Source: Bradyrhizobium sp. LTSP849 (lineage in GTDB: Bacteria; Pseudomonadota; Alphaproteobacteria; Rhizobiales; Xanthobacteraceae). Taken from it: a DNA stretch of 64,000 nucleotides. Positions 27,325 to 36,915 of the stretch are shown in pieces (position 1 is the first letter of the stretch; every line of letters begins with the position of its first letter). The translations under genes and the position numbers were made by a program. A model generated the notes under the pieces. That model worked only from the letters and a program-made list of their open reading frames with translations. It was not told the DNA's origin and did no database searches. The stretch lies in contig NZ_JYMR01000002.1 of NCBI RefSeq assembly GCF_000938255.1, forward strand, positions 62,001-126,000, read 5' to 3'.

Positions 27325-27954
27325 TCAACGTGCCGCAGGTTTCTCGATCAGCTTCTTCAGGCCATCACGAGCCGGTTTACTGTATCCGTCGCCACTGCCC
27401 GGAGGCTGCTGCTCGGTATCAGCTTGATCATCATCTGGTTTGTTTTTCTTGAATCTCTTCAAGATGGTGTTCTCGGGGTCATCCGGCAAGAGGGACATCA
27501 GCCAATCCCCGGTTCCCTGGAGCACCACGCGGGATTTGGCCCCCGTGACCCAGTCCGGGCGCTGCTTGTCCGGCACCAGCCAGGTGAAGAACAGGAAGGC
27601 CACCACGACGATCAACAGCCCGCGAGCCAGCCCGAACAGGAAGCCGAGGGTACGGTCCAGGGCGCCGATTCGCGAATCCAGGATCATGTCGGAGATCCGG
27701 ACCGTGATCACGGAGACCACGACCAGGGTACCGATGAATACGCCGGCGACCACCACCACGCTCGCGACCGTATCGTTGTTGAAATAGGTCTTTGCGGTCG
27801 GCAGCAGCTTGGAGAACGAGTACAGCGTAACGATCGCCGCCGTGCCCCAGGCCGCGATCGACAGGATTTCGCGCATGAAGCCGCGGACCATGGCGAGCAG
27901 GCCCGAGATCAGCATCACACCGAGCAGGATCAGGTCGAGGAGTGTAACTGGCAT
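27325..27954 (-). CDS. cvpA: CvpA family membrane protein
   Basis: 209 residues from the ATG at 27954; an upstream in-frame start would add 35 poorly conserved residues. Four membrane helices begin with TLLDLILLGVMLISGLLAMVRGFMREILS, the characteristic start of CvpA, and R-I-G-A-L-D-R-T-L-G-F-L-F-G-L-A-R-G. A charged, Pro/Gly-rich tail of about 50 residues follows. In E. coli cvpA is also next to purF and is needed for colicin V export, though its general role is envelope-related. Here its stop touches the purF region. Confidence 0.9.
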   Translation of the reverse strand: MPVTLLDLILLGVMLISGLLAMVRGFMREILSIAAWGTAAIVTLYSFSKLLPTAKTYFNNDTVASVVVVAGVFIGTLVVVSVITVRISDMILDSRIGALDRTLGFLFGLARGLLIVVVAFLFFTWLVPDKQRPDWVTGAKSRVVLQGTGDWLMSLLPDDPENTILKRFKKNKPDDDQADTEQQPPGSGDGYSKPARDGLKKLIEKPAAR

Positions 27955-28121
27955 CGGCTGGTCTGGTCCGCTCGTACTCTCAAAGGTGCTCAGCGAATCG
28001 GTGTTTGGCCGCCGCCCTAACTGAGGGCCAGACGGCGTTCCCGGCAAGGCCGCAACCACGCAATCCCATGCTGCTTTTGTGACGGCTGTATAGCGGTGGG
28101 GGCGCGGGACGTCACCTCCAC

Positions 28122-29567
<1,446 letters not shown>

Positions 29568-29585
29568 GGGGACGGTGAGTCGTGC

Positions 29586-30335
29586 TCAGGAGGATTGGGT
29601 TGCGTTCCATAGCATGGAGAGCCCCGCCGCGACCATGATCGCGTCCATCACCATGCGGAACATGTCCGCCTTCAGGTGCAGCACGAAGCGCTTTGCGACG
29701 AAGGCGCCGACCATCAGCGAGGAGCCCGCGACCAGGCCCTTGATGAAGACTTCTTGCGTCAGCGCGCCGAAGCGTTCGAAGGTCACGGACTTCGCGAAGT
29801 AGAGGCCGAGCGAGGAGGCGGCCTCGGTCGCAAGAAAGGCGCCTTTGCTCAGGCCGTAGAACAGGAACAGCGGCACGCTGAGCGGGCCGGTCGAGACCAC
29901 GATGCCGGTGAGATAACCGATCACCGCCCCGCCGATCGCGAGATGCCAGAGATTTGCTTTCAACTCGTGCCGCGCCAGCCAGTGCCGGACCGGAACCATC
30001 GCGATCAGAAAGAGACCTATGGCGAGATCGACGGCGTGCGAGGGCAGCGCCAGCAGCGTCCGCGCGCCGAGCACCGCGGCCGGAATGCCCGTCACCGAAT
30101 AGGCCGCGCAGGCCCGCCAGTCGACCTCGCGCCACCAGGCCAGGATCCGCGAGAAATTCGCCATCACCGAGGCCACCGCCATGATCGGCACGGCCTCCTT
30201 CGGCCCATAGGCATAGACCAGCACCGGCATCAGCATGATCGACGAGCCCGTGCCGACGATACCTGAAATGGTGCCGGCGATCAGGCCGACGCTGAGGACG
30301 AAGAGTAAGGCCAAGGACAGGGCTCCGGGAATCAA
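29586..30335 (-). CDS. TauE/SafE family membrane permease (second copy in window)
   Basis: About 249 residues if started at the TTG at 30335; the frame is open to 30482 but the extra 49 residues look unlike coding sequence and no start has a good ribosome site, so the start is uncertain. Glycine-rich family motifs: GLIAGTISGIVGTGSSIMLM at the N-terminus and GAVIGYLTGIVVSTGPLSVP in the second half. It presumably exports an anion such as a sulfonate or sulfite. Divergent from the small gene at 30500, with two palindromes between them. Confidence 0.83.
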   Translation of the reverse strand: MIPGALSLALLFVLSVGLIAGTISGIVGTGSSIMLMPVLVYAYGPKEAVPIMAVASVMANFSRILAWWREVDWRACAAYSVTGIPAAVLGARTLLALPSHAVDLAIGLFLIAMVPVRHWLARHELKANLWHLAIGGAVIGYLTGIVVSTGPLSVPLFLFYGLSKGAFLATEAASSLGLYFAKSVTFERFGALTQEVFIKGLVAGSSLMVGAFVAKRFVLHLKADMFRMVMDAIMVAAGLSMLWNATQSS

Positions 30336-30443
30336 AAGAGTGTAGCCGGAGGAAGCGCGGAGAGCGAACGGTCGGGTCGCCAGCCCGTAGTTAATTGCAG
30401 GTGTCGCAGGCGCCGACAATCCGATCCGCTCGCCGGCCTGATC

Positions 30444-30492
30444 CTTCAAATTTGAAGCGTATTGATCGGGGCACTCGCTCAAAGAATTTGAG
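30444..30492. promoter_or_regulatory. Pair of TCAAA/TTTGA palindromes between divergent genes
   Basis: CTTCAAATTTGAAG (30444-30457) is a perfect 14-base palindrome and CTCAAAgaaTTTGAG (30478-30492) is a perfect palindrome with a three-base centre. Both share TCAAA...TTTGA half-sites, their centres are about 34 bases apart, and the second overlaps the ribosome site of the gene at 30500. This layout suits a dimeric regulator that binds two turns-aligned sites. The regulator is unknown. Confidence 0.4.
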
Positions 30493-30499
30493 GTCCGCG

Positions 30500-30808
30500 A
30501 TGCCCGATCACCATTCCTTCTCCGCCCTCGACCGCCATGCGGTGCTCAGCGGATCCGATGACGGTTTTCCCTGGTACGCCGGCGCGATGCTCGCGGTCGA
30601 AGCCAGCGAAGTGGTGCGGCTGCGCTGCGAGAAGCTCAGCCATGGCGACGAGGCCGCCGGGCGCGAGGCCGCCCTGATGGTGAGCGAGAAGGTCGCCGCC
30701 GCGTTCGAGGCGATGGCGAGCCTGCTTGCGGGCGCAACGCCGGCCACGATCATCCAGCGCTATCGCGAGCATGTGGCCGCGAACGCCAAGCGGCTGTCCG
30801 CGAACTAG
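30500..30808 (+). CDS. Hypothetical protein (102 aa)
   Basis: Starts at the ATG at 30500 with GAGG at 30490-30493. The soluble 102-residue product has a short polar start (MPDHHSFSALDRHAVLSGSD) and two predicted amphipathic helices (MLAVEASEVVRLRCEKLSHG; AALMVSEKVAAAFEAMASLL), ending in IIQRYREHVAANAKRL. I do not recognise a family. The helical, charged character suits a small cytoplasmic, possibly phasin- or nucleoid-like protein, but that is a guess. Its own promoter should lie in the palindrome-containing gap upstream. Confidence 0.7.
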   Translation: MPDHHSFSALDRHAVLSGSDDGFPWYAGAMLAVEASEVVRLRCEKLSHGDEAAGREAALMVSEKVAAAFEAMASLLAGATPATIIQRYREHVAANAKRLSAN

Positions 30809-30898
30809 GCTTTCCGACCGGCGTCGCGCGCTGCTGACAGCATGTTGGCAGCAGGGGCGGGCTATGACCACCTCCTGACAAAATGGAGGGTGTGGGAC

Positions 30899-31267
30899 AT
30901 GCCGATCGAGGCAAGCTGTCATTGCGGTGAGACGGTGTTTGAGGTGACAGAGGCGCCATCGAGCGTGACGCGCTGCACCTGTTCGCTCTGTGCCAAGCGC
31001 GGCGCGTTGTGGGCCTATTACACGCCGGCGCAATTCCGCCTGCTGTCGCCGCCGGAGAAGGTTACGACCTATCGCTGGGGCAGCCGCACCGTCAAACATC
31101 ATTTCTGTGCAAGCTGCGGCTGCGGCACCTATTCGGAGTCGCCGGACTGGTCGACCGGCAAGCCCGATTTCGACAATCCCAAAGTCGGCGTGAATGCGCG
31201 CCTGTTCGACGATTTTGATCTCGAGGCGGTGCCGGTGAACCTTATCGACGGCAAGAATTTGTGGTGA
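30899..31267 (+). CDS. GFA family zinc protein (glutathione-dependent formaldehyde-activating-like)
   Basis: 122 residues from the ATG at 30899 (GGAGGG at 30885-30890). The zinc ligands are all present: SCHCGETVF, CTCSLCAKRGALW and HHFCASCGCGTY. This is the CENP-V/GFA fold of S-(hydroxymethyl)glutathione synthase-like proteins. Short single-domain members rarely have proven formaldehyde activity, and no formaldehyde dehydrogenase gene is adjacent, so the reaction is uncertain. Cytoplasmic. Confidence 0.9.
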   Translation: MPIEASCHCGETVFEVTEAPSSVTRCTCSLCAKRGALWAYYTPAQFRLLSPPEKVTTYRWGSRTVKHHFCASCGCGTYSESPDWSTGKPDFDNPKVGVNARLFDDFDLEAVPVNLIDGKNLW

Positions 31268-31371
31268 GCACGCGGTCGCACGCATAGCTGCTGCACGCCC
31301 GTCCCCTTGAGGCGGTCGCGGAAAGCTGATCTGTTTTCCGGCCTCAGTAAAAAGAAAAGGGGAGGAAGCCG

Positions 31372-32187
31372 ATGATGCGTCTTTTGGCGCGAGCCATGCT
31401 CGTAATGTGTCTGGCCGCTGCGGCCAGCTTCAATGTACAGGCGCAGACCAAGCCGAAGGTCACGACATCAGGGCCGGACTTTCCCAAGGCCGCGTTGTTC
31501 GTCGGCAATAGCTTCTTCTACTACAACAACGGCATGCCCGGGCATCTCTCCTTTATGGAGCGGGCTGCTGATGCCGACAACAAGGCGGCGTATCGCAACA
31601 CCATGGCCACGATCGGCGGCTCCGGGCTCGACTGGCACGACATGGACAATCTGCTGCGGCCGGGCGGCATCGGTGCCTATTCCTTCGACGACCGGAACAA
31701 TGTCGTCTTCAACAAGCCTGGCAAGCAGTTCGACGCGGTCGTGATGATGGATTGCAGCCAGTGCCCGATCCATCCGCAATTGAAGGATGCGTTCGCGACC
31801 TTTGCGAAGAGGGACAGCGAGATCGTCCGCGCCCACGACATGCGGCCGGTGCTGTTCATGTCCTGGGCCTATGCCGACAAGCCGGAAATGACCGATGGCT
31901 TGGCCGAGGCCTACACAATCGCCGGCAATGCCAATGATGTGCTCGTGATCCCCGCGGGCCTCGCCTTTGCCCGTGTCCGCAAGCTCCAGCCGGAGCTCAA
32001 TCTCTATGCGCCGGACAAGCGGCATCCGAGCCCGGCGGGGACGTACCTTGCGACCTGCGTGACGCTCGCCGCGCTGACGGGCCGCTCGCCGGTTGGCAAC
32101 TCCTATACGATGGGTATCGATCCGGAGACGGTGCAGCTGCTGCAAAAAGCCGCGTGGGACACGGTGCAGGAGTATTACGGGCGCTGA
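31372..32187 (+). CDS. Secreted SGNH/GDSL-like hydrolase
   Basis: 271 residues; GGGGAGG precedes two consecutive ATG codons (31372, 31375). The signal peptide ends near VQA-Q (residue 24). Block I is FVGNSFFYYNNGMPGHLSFM (Gly-Asn-Ser in place of GDS), MATIGGSGLDWHD may hold the block II glycine, and DKRHPSPAGTYLATC supplies the catalytic Asp-x-x-His. The pattern resembles the DUF4886/SGNH group of secreted esterases. Two cysteines (MDCSQCP) may pair. Substrate unknown. Confidence 0.78.
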   Translation: MMRLLARAMLVMCLAAAASFNVQAQTKPKVTTSGPDFPKAALFVGNSFFYYNNGMPGHLSFMERAADADNKAAYRNTMATIGGSGLDWHDMDNLLRPGGIGAYSFDDRNNVVFNKPGKQFDAVVMMDCSQCPIHPQLKDAFATFAKRDSEIVRAHDMRPVLFMSWAYADKPEMTDGLAEAYTIAGNANDVLVIPAGLAFARVRKLQPELNLYAPDKRHPSPAGTYLATCVTLAALTGRSPVGNSYTMGIDPETVQLLQKAAWDTVQEYYGR

Positions 32188-32200
32188 TCTGGCGCGATTT

Positions 32201-32289
32201 CGTAGGGTGGGTTAGCCGAAGGCGTAACCCGCCGCTTCTGTCTTCGCGGAAATAAAGAGGTGGGTTACGCTTCGCTAACCCACCCTACG
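32201..32289. repeat. Inverted repeat of the CGTAGGRTGGG family, copy 2
   Basis: Perfect 16-base arms (CGTAGGGTGGGTTAGC at 32201-32216 and its complement at 32274-32289) with more complementarity inside (GGCGTAACCC with GGGTTACGC). It shares the CGTAGGGTGGG ends and overall plan with the element at 21013-21103. It sits between the convergent SGNH hydrolase and exonuclease III genes and may terminate transcription from both sides. Confidence 0.78.
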
Positions 32290-32297
32290 GATCCGCG

Positions 32298-33068
32298 CTA
32301 TTTCAACACCACCCATGCCGGTGCGTGATCGCTGGCGCCGTCCTCGCCGCGGACTTTCTTGTCGACGCCGGCCTTCGCCAGGCGTGAGACAAGGGCAGGG
32401 CTCAGCAGGAGATGATCAAGCCGAAGGCCCGCATCGCGCGGCCAGCGGTTCCGCTTGTAGTCCCAGAAGCTGTAGATCCGCTCCTCCGGATGCAGCTCGC
32501 GGATCGCATCGCACCAGCCCTGCGCGACGAGCGAGGCAAACGCCGCGCGGCTCTTCGGCTGGATCAGAGCATCCTTGTCCCATGAGCGCGTGGGATAGAT
32601 GTCGATCGCCGTCGGCGCCACGTTGTAGTCGCCGGCCAGCACCACGGGCAGATCCTGCTTGATGAAGGTCTTGGCGTGGCGCTTCAGGCGTGCAAACCAG
32701 TCGAGCTTGGTGTCGAATTTCGGCCCCGGCTGCGGATTGCCGTTCGGCAGGTAGATGCTGGTGACGATGACGCCGCGCACCGCGGCCTCGATGTAGCGCG
32801 CCTCGTGATCGTCAGGTCTCCCCGGTAGCCGGTCGCGCGTCAGAATGGGCTCGGCGTTGCGGGCGAGGATGGCGACGCCGTTCCAGGTCTTTTGTCCGCG
32901 CCAGACTGCGCCGTAACCGGCCTTCTCGATCGCGGCCGCCGGAAATTCGCCATCACTTGCCTTCAATTCCTGAAGCGCGACGACATCGGGCTTGGCCGCG
33001 CGCATCCATGCCAGCAGATTGGGCAGGCGGCGGTTGATGTTGTTGATGTTGAATGTCGCAATCTTCAT
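32298..33068 (-). CDS. xthA: Exodeoxyribonuclease III
   Basis: 256 residues of the exonuclease-endonuclease-phosphatase fold. The start MKIATFNINNINRRLPNLL holds the conserved asparagines, VVALQELKASDGEFP the metal-binding glutamate, AGDYNVAPTAIDIY the D-x-N motif, and RLDHLLLS with SDHAPAWVVLK the catalytic Asp-His pair. The enzyme cleaves at abasic sites and removes 3' blocks in base-excision repair. It is divergent from a small secreted protein gene 41 bases away. Confidence 0.93.
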   Translation of the reverse strand: MKIATFNINNINRRLPNLLAWMRAAKPDVVALQELKASDGEFPAAAIEKAGYGAVWRGQKTWNGVAILARNAEPILTRDRLPGRPDDHEARYIEAAVRGVIVTSIYLPNGNPQPGPKFDTKLDWFARLKRHAKTFIKQDLPVVLAGDYNVAPTAIDIYPTRSWDKDALIQPKSRAAFASLVAQGWCDAIRELHPEERIYSFWDYKRNRWPRDAGLRLDHLLLSPALVSRLAKAGVDKKVRGEDGASDHAPAWVVLK

Positions 33069-33109
33069 GTAGAGCTGATCGCCTGTTACGTTCCGTCACC
33101 GGAGATAAA

Positions 33110-33328
33110 ATGTCCAAGTTGAGCCTTGCCGCTATCGCATTCGTCGTCGCGTTCTCCGGGGCCGATTCAGCACAATCGGCCGATCCGCGCGGCGCGTGCA
33201 AGGCGGATTACGACAAATTCTGCGCTGGCATCGCACCGGGCGGCGGCATCGTCGCCTGCCTCAACGGCAAGCGCGACCAGCTCAGCGCGACCTGCAAGGC
33301 GGCGCTGGATAGCAGGAAGAAGAAGTAG
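33110..33328 (+). CDS. Small secreted cysteine-rich-repeat protein
   Basis: 72 residues from the ATG at 33110, with GGAGAT just ahead. The signal peptide (LSLAAIAFVVAFSGADSAQS) precedes a 48-residue mature domain with four cysteines in the order ACKADYDKFC, then GGIVACLNGKR and SATCKAAL. This matches the short cysteine-rich repeat first described in the Golgi protein CFR-1/ESL-1 and common in rhizobial periplasmic proteins. Two disulfides are likely. Function unknown. Confidence 0.82.
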   Translation: MSKLSLAAIAFVVAFSGADSAQSADPRGACKADYDKFCAGIAPGGGIVACLNGKRDQLSATCKAALDSRKKK

Positions 33329-33340
33329 GCGGCTGAGAGC

Positions 33341-34618
33341 TTAGCTCGGCAGCGGCGGCGGGCTCGTTGGCTGCTCGACCGGCGGCGGCGAGGGCGTCTC
33401 CTCAGCGGCCGGTGTCGGCCGTTCCAGCGGCTCGACCACGTTGCCGCCCTTGTAGACGCGGGCGTAGCGGCGGCCGAGGCTGGTCAGGACCTCATAGCCG
33501 ATGGTGCCGAAATGATGCGCGAGCTCATCGACGGTGATGCCGTCGCCGAGCAGCGTCACCAGATGGCCGCGCCGCGCCGAGTTCGGCGGCAGGTCGGTGA
33601 TGTCGATCGCGATCAGGTCCATGGACACGCGGCCCGCGACCGGGCAGCGCTTGCCGGCGACGATCACCTCGGCGCCGCGGGTGCCGTCATTGGAGCTGGC
33701 GGCGCGGAAATAGCCGTCGGCATAGCCGACCGCGATGATCGCGAGCTTGGTGGGCCGCCGCGCGGTCCAGGTGCCGCCATAGCCGACGCTCTCGCCGCGC
33801 TCGACATTGCGGACCTGCACGATGCGCGCCTTGAGATCGACCACCGGCTGCATCGGATTGTCGGCCTCCGGCGTCGGATTGACGCCGTAGAGTGCAGCGC
33901 CTGGCCGCACCAGGTCGAACTGGAACGGCGCGCCCAGGAAGATACCGGATGAATTGGCGAGCGCCGCCGGCACGCCGGAAAATTCGCTGGCGATGCCGCG
34001 AAAGGCCGCGAGCTGTTTTGCGTTCGCGGGGCTGTTGAGCTGCTCGGCCGAGACCAGATGGCTCATCACCAGCGTGATGCCGTGATCGCCGGCGTTGATG
34101 CGGGGGATGATGGCCTGCGCTTCCGCGAGCGTCAGGCCGAGCCGGTTCATGCCGGTGTCGATGTGGATCGCGGCGCCCCCGGACCAGCCGGTGCGGCGGC
34201 AGAACACATCCCATTCGGCGAGTTCGTTGAGATCGCCAATCACCGGCCGGCAGTTGATTTTTGCGTAGTGCTCGCCGGTGTTCTGGAAATAGCCGCCGAG
34301 TACGTAGATCGTGGCCTCCGGCACCGCAGCGCGCGCCGTGCGCGCTTCCTCGATGGTGGCGACGAAGAAGATCTTGCAGCCGGCCTTGTTCAGCGCATGC
34401 GCGACCTGCCCTGCGCCGCAGCCATAGGCGTCGGCCTTGATCACCGCCGCGCATTCAGCCGGCACCGCCGTCTTCTCGAGCTTGCGCCAATTGACGATGA
34501 TGGCGTCGAGATCGACGGTGAGCACGCCGCCATAGGCTGCAAGCGCGGCAGCCTGATTGGCCTCCGCGGAGAGAAGGCCGGATTGTGGGATCGTTTTCGG
34601 GTCGGACGCCATTGTCAT
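33341..34618 (-). CDS. alr: Alanine racemase
   Basis: 425 residues. The PLP lysine is in AVIKADAYGCGAGQVAHAL (about residue 62); the second base tyrosine is in ESVGYGGTW, and the PLP-phosphate segment is AVGYADGYFRAA. The N-terminal TIM-like barrel and C-terminal beta domain are complete (GYEVLTSLGRRYARVY). A proline-rich tail of about 30 residues (PTPAAEETPSPPPVEQPTSP) extends past the usual end. The enzyme makes D-alanine for peptidoglycan. It follows dnaB on the same strand with 40 bases between. Confidence 0.95.
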   Translation of the reverse strand: MTMASDPKTIPQSGLLSAEANQAAALAAYGGVLTVDLDAIIVNWRKLEKTAVPAECAAVIKADAYGCGAGQVAHALNKAGCKIFFVATIEEARTARAAVPEATIYVLGGYFQNTGEHYAKINCRPVIGDLNELAEWDVFCRRTGWSGGAAIHIDTGMNRLGLTLAEAQAIIPRINAGDHGITLVMSHLVSAEQLNSPANAKQLAAFRGIASEFSGVPAALANSSGIFLGAPFQFDLVRPGAALYGVNPTPEADNPMQPVVDLKARIVQVRNVERGESVGYGGTWTARRPTKLAIIAVGYADGYFRAASSNDGTRGAEVIVAGKRCPVAGRVSMDLIAIDITDLPPNSARRGHLVTLLGDGITVDELAHHFGTIGYEVLTSLGRRYARVYKGGNVVEPLERPTPAAEETPSPPPVEQPTSPPPLPS

Positions 34619-34658
34619 GGCGCCGTTTTACGCAAGAGGCAGGCTTGGTTCAAGGAAC

Positions 34659-36167
34659 TCAGTAGTCGTTGCCGCTACGATCCGGCAATTGAGCGTCAGA
34701 CGCGAGGTCGCCGAACCGCGTGACCGAGGCTTCGAAGGCCAGATCGACGGTGCCTGTCGGGCCGTGGCGCTGCTTGCCGATGATGACTTCGGCCTTTCCG
34801 TGCGCAAGACTCATGTCAAGCTGCCACTTCTCGTGTTCAGGCGTACCCGGGCGCGGCTCCTTCATGGCGAGGTAATATTCCTCGCGGTAAACGAACAGCA
34901 CGACGTCGGCGTCCTGCTCGATCGAGCCCGATTCACGCAAGTCGGAGAGCTGCGGCCGCTTGTCGTCGCGCGATTCCACCTGACGCGAGAGCTGCGACAG
35001 CGCGATCACAGGGACGTTGAGTTCCTTGGCTAGTGCTTTCAGGCTGGTCGTGATCTCCGTGATTTCCTGGACGCGGTTTTCGCTCCGCTTGCCCGAGCCC
35101 GACAACAGCTGGATGTAGTCGATCACGAGGAGATCGAGACCCTTCTGCCGCTTTAGCCGGCGAGCACGCGCCATCAGCTGCGCGATCGACAGACCGCCGG
35201 TCGCGTCGACATAGAAAGGCAGCGATTGCAGCTCGATCGAAACGTGGCGGATCTTCTCGAAATCGGCTTCCGTGATGCCGCCACGGCGGATGTGGGAGGA
35301 GGAAATGCCGGTGCGTTCGGCCACGATACGCGTGGCGAGCTGGTCGGCCGACATTTCGCAGGAGAAGAAGCCGATGACGCCGCCATTGGCAGCCTTCATG
35401 GTGCCGTCGGCCTGGAGTTCGGCGACATAGGCCTGGGCGACGTTGTAGGCGATGTTGGTCGCCAGCGACGTCTTGCCCATGCCGGGACGTCCCGCGACGA
35501 TGATGAGGTCGGAGTGCTGCAAACCGCCCATCTTGGTGTCGAGATCGCGCAGGCCCGTTGAAATACCCGACAGCTTACCGTCGCGCTGGAACGCCTTTGC
35601 CGCGAGATCGACGGCAACCGCCAGCGCCTGCGAGAATTTCTGGAAGCCGCCGTCATAGCGACCGGATTCGGCGAGTTCGTAGAGGCGGCGCTCCGCGTCC
35701 TCGATCTGTGCGCGCGGCGCGAAATCCACCGGGGCGTCATAGGCGACATTGACCATGTCCTCGCCGATGCCGATCAGGTCGCGACGCAGTGCGAGATCGT
35801 AGACGGTGCGGCCGTAGTCCTGGGCGTTGATGATGGTGGTCGCTTCAGCCGCGAGGCGCGCCAGATATTGGCCGATGGTCATGCCGCCGACGTCGGTGTC
35901 GGCGGGCAGGAATGTCTTCAGCGTCACGGGTGTGGCGATCTTGCCCATCCGGATCAGGCTCGAGGCGGTCTCGTAGATGGTCTGGTGCAGCGGTTCGAAA
36001 TAGTGCTTCGGCTCCAGGAAGTCGGAGACGCGGTAGAAAGCATCGTTGTTGACCAGGATCGCGCCCAGAAGGCTCTGTTCCGCCTCGATATTATGCGGCG
36101 CGCTCCGGTAGGCGGGAGTTCCGGCATCGGGCGCGAGTTTGAGAACGTTCGAATCAGTCAGGGCCAT
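34659..36167 (-). CDS. dnaB: Replicative DNA helicase DnaB
   Basis: 502 residues. The N-terminal helical domain (NIEAEQSLLGAILVNNDAFY) is followed by a linker and the RecA-like motor with Walker A GRPGMGKTSLATNIAYN at about residue 228, Walker B LLVIDYIQLLSGS, and the arginine-containing LSQLSRQVESRDDKRPQLSD. The tail VDLAFEASVTRFGDLA is standard. It forms the hexameric ring that unwinds DNA at the fork. No intein is present, and the length is normal. Confidence 0.97.
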   Translation of the reverse strand: MALTDSNVLKLAPDAGTPAYRSAPHNIEAEQSLLGAILVNNDAFYRVSDFLEPKHYFEPLHQTIYETASSLIRMGKIATPVTLKTFLPADTDVGGMTIGQYLARLAAEATTIINAQDYGRTVYDLALRRDLIGIGEDMVNVAYDAPVDFAPRAQIEDAERRLYELAESGRYDGGFQKFSQALAVAVDLAAKAFQRDGKLSGISTGLRDLDTKMGGLQHSDLIIVAGRPGMGKTSLATNIAYNVAQAYVAELQADGTMKAANGGVIGFFSCEMSADQLATRIVAERTGISSSHIRRGGITEADFEKIRHVSIELQSLPFYVDATGGLSIAQLMARARRLKRQKGLDLLVIDYIQLLSGSGKRSENRVQEITEITTSLKALAKELNVPVIALSQLSRQVESRDDKRPQLSDLRESGSIEQDADVVLFVYREEYYLAMKEPRPGTPEHEKWQLDMSLAHGKAEVIIGKQRHGPTGTVDLAFEASVTRFGDLASDAQLPDRSGNDY

Positions 36168-36454
36168 GGTCGATCGATAGCAATTTTCTGGGGCGGATGC
36201 GGGGCCGGGATAAAGCGCCGCCCCAACCCAAAGCGGAAGTAAAAGCTCGTCTCTATCAACCGATCATTAAAGCGGTGGATGATTAGCAGCCGCAGCACGC
36301 GCCGCGCTTGACGGATTTTTGCGGAACTCGCCCGCGCTGGAAGCAGCCGCGACCGCACCACGGAAAAATCCGGAACTCATGAACCTAAAGGAATGAGGTG
36401 CAGACGTACTGAAGAGCGCGCGAAATGACGCACGCTGGGAGCTTTCGGCTCGGT
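36168..36454. other. Intergenic region upstream of dnaB
   Basis: This stretch should contain the dnaB promoter on the minus strand, but no clear -35/-10 pair stands out. A 37-codon frame on the minus strand (36267-36380, beginning MSSGFFRGAVAAASSAGEF) has only AGG four bases before its ATG and an Ala/Ser-rich product; I regard it as possible but unsupported. Confidence 0.3.
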
Positions 36455-36574
36455 TCAGACCAGCAGAAGGTAGACCAGCGCCACCAGGGCCGCTCCGACG
36501 CCGGTGGCGATCAGGGCGTAATCGGTGCGGAGGTCGTCCTGCACGTCGAATGAGGTTTGGGTCTCTTTGCTCAT
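36455..36574 (-). CDS. Possible 39-residue single-pass membrane protein
   Basis: ATG at 36574 to TGA at 36455. The product starts with a polar, acidic segment (MSKETQTSFDVQDDLRTD) and ends in one uninterrupted hydrophobic helix (YALIATGVGAALVALVYLLL). The D-Y-A-L-I-A-T-G-V part recalls the E-Y-G-L-I-A-A-G-I segment of Flp pilins, but no prepilin peptidase site precedes it. There is no strong ribosome site. It lies 34 bases from a perfect CRP-like palindrome. It may be a small stress- or respiration-linked membrane peptide; unproven. Confidence 0.4.
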   Translation of the reverse strand: MSKETQTSFDVQDDLRTDYALIATGVGAALVALVYLLLV

Positions 36575-36607
36575 GGCGACGATCTAGGCCAGGACCGCCC
36601 GGACTTA

Positions 36608-36623
36608 TGTGAAGCAGATCACA
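36608..36623. promoter_or_regulatory. Perfect CRP-like palindrome TGTGA-N6-TCACA
   Basis: TGTGAagcagaTCACA is an exact match to the consensus binding site of CRP-type regulators and extends one base further on each side (A...T). It lies between two divergent small reading frames (36574 on minus, 36706 on plus). FixK/FNR proteins of Bradyrhizobium prefer TTGA-N6-TCAA, so this site would suit a different Crp-family member. Which gene it serves is unknown. Confidence 0.5.
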
Positions 36624-36705
36624 TCTCCCCGGATTCTTTCGGGGGTATGCAAGGAACAGGCAGGCGGGCAGGGGATTGTCCCCTCCCAGGGAGACGAGGC
36701 AGGCA

Positions 36706-36912
36706 ATGCGGCCAGAACGGCAGCCCCAGATTTGGCGAAGCGAGGCAGGTAGCCGATTGTGGCTGTCCGGGCTGATCGCCGCCATGGAGCATGCCGCGCA
36801 GCCGGAGCAGCGGCGCCTGCCGGTCGCACCTGAAACGCTCGCGGCATTGCGCACCCAGCTGGCGTTACCGGCGTCTTTCCGGATCTCCCCGATTTCAACC
36901 CTGCGTCACTAG
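36706..36912 (+). CDS. Possible small protein (68 aa)
   Basis: ATG at 36706 with GAGG at about 36695-36698. The product (MRPERQPQIWRSEAGSRLWL, then SGLIAAMEHAAQPEQRRLPV and LAALRTQLALPAS) is helical and charged. An in-frame ATG at 36676 would add ten residues. I recognise no family. It ends three bases before the convergent cfa gene. A CRP-like palindrome lies about 85 bases upstream. Coding status is uncertain. Confidence 0.35.
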   Translation: MRPERQPQIWRSEAGSRLWLSGLIAAMEHAAQPEQRRLPVAPETLAALRTQLALPASFRISPISTLRH

Positions 36913-36915
36913 AAT

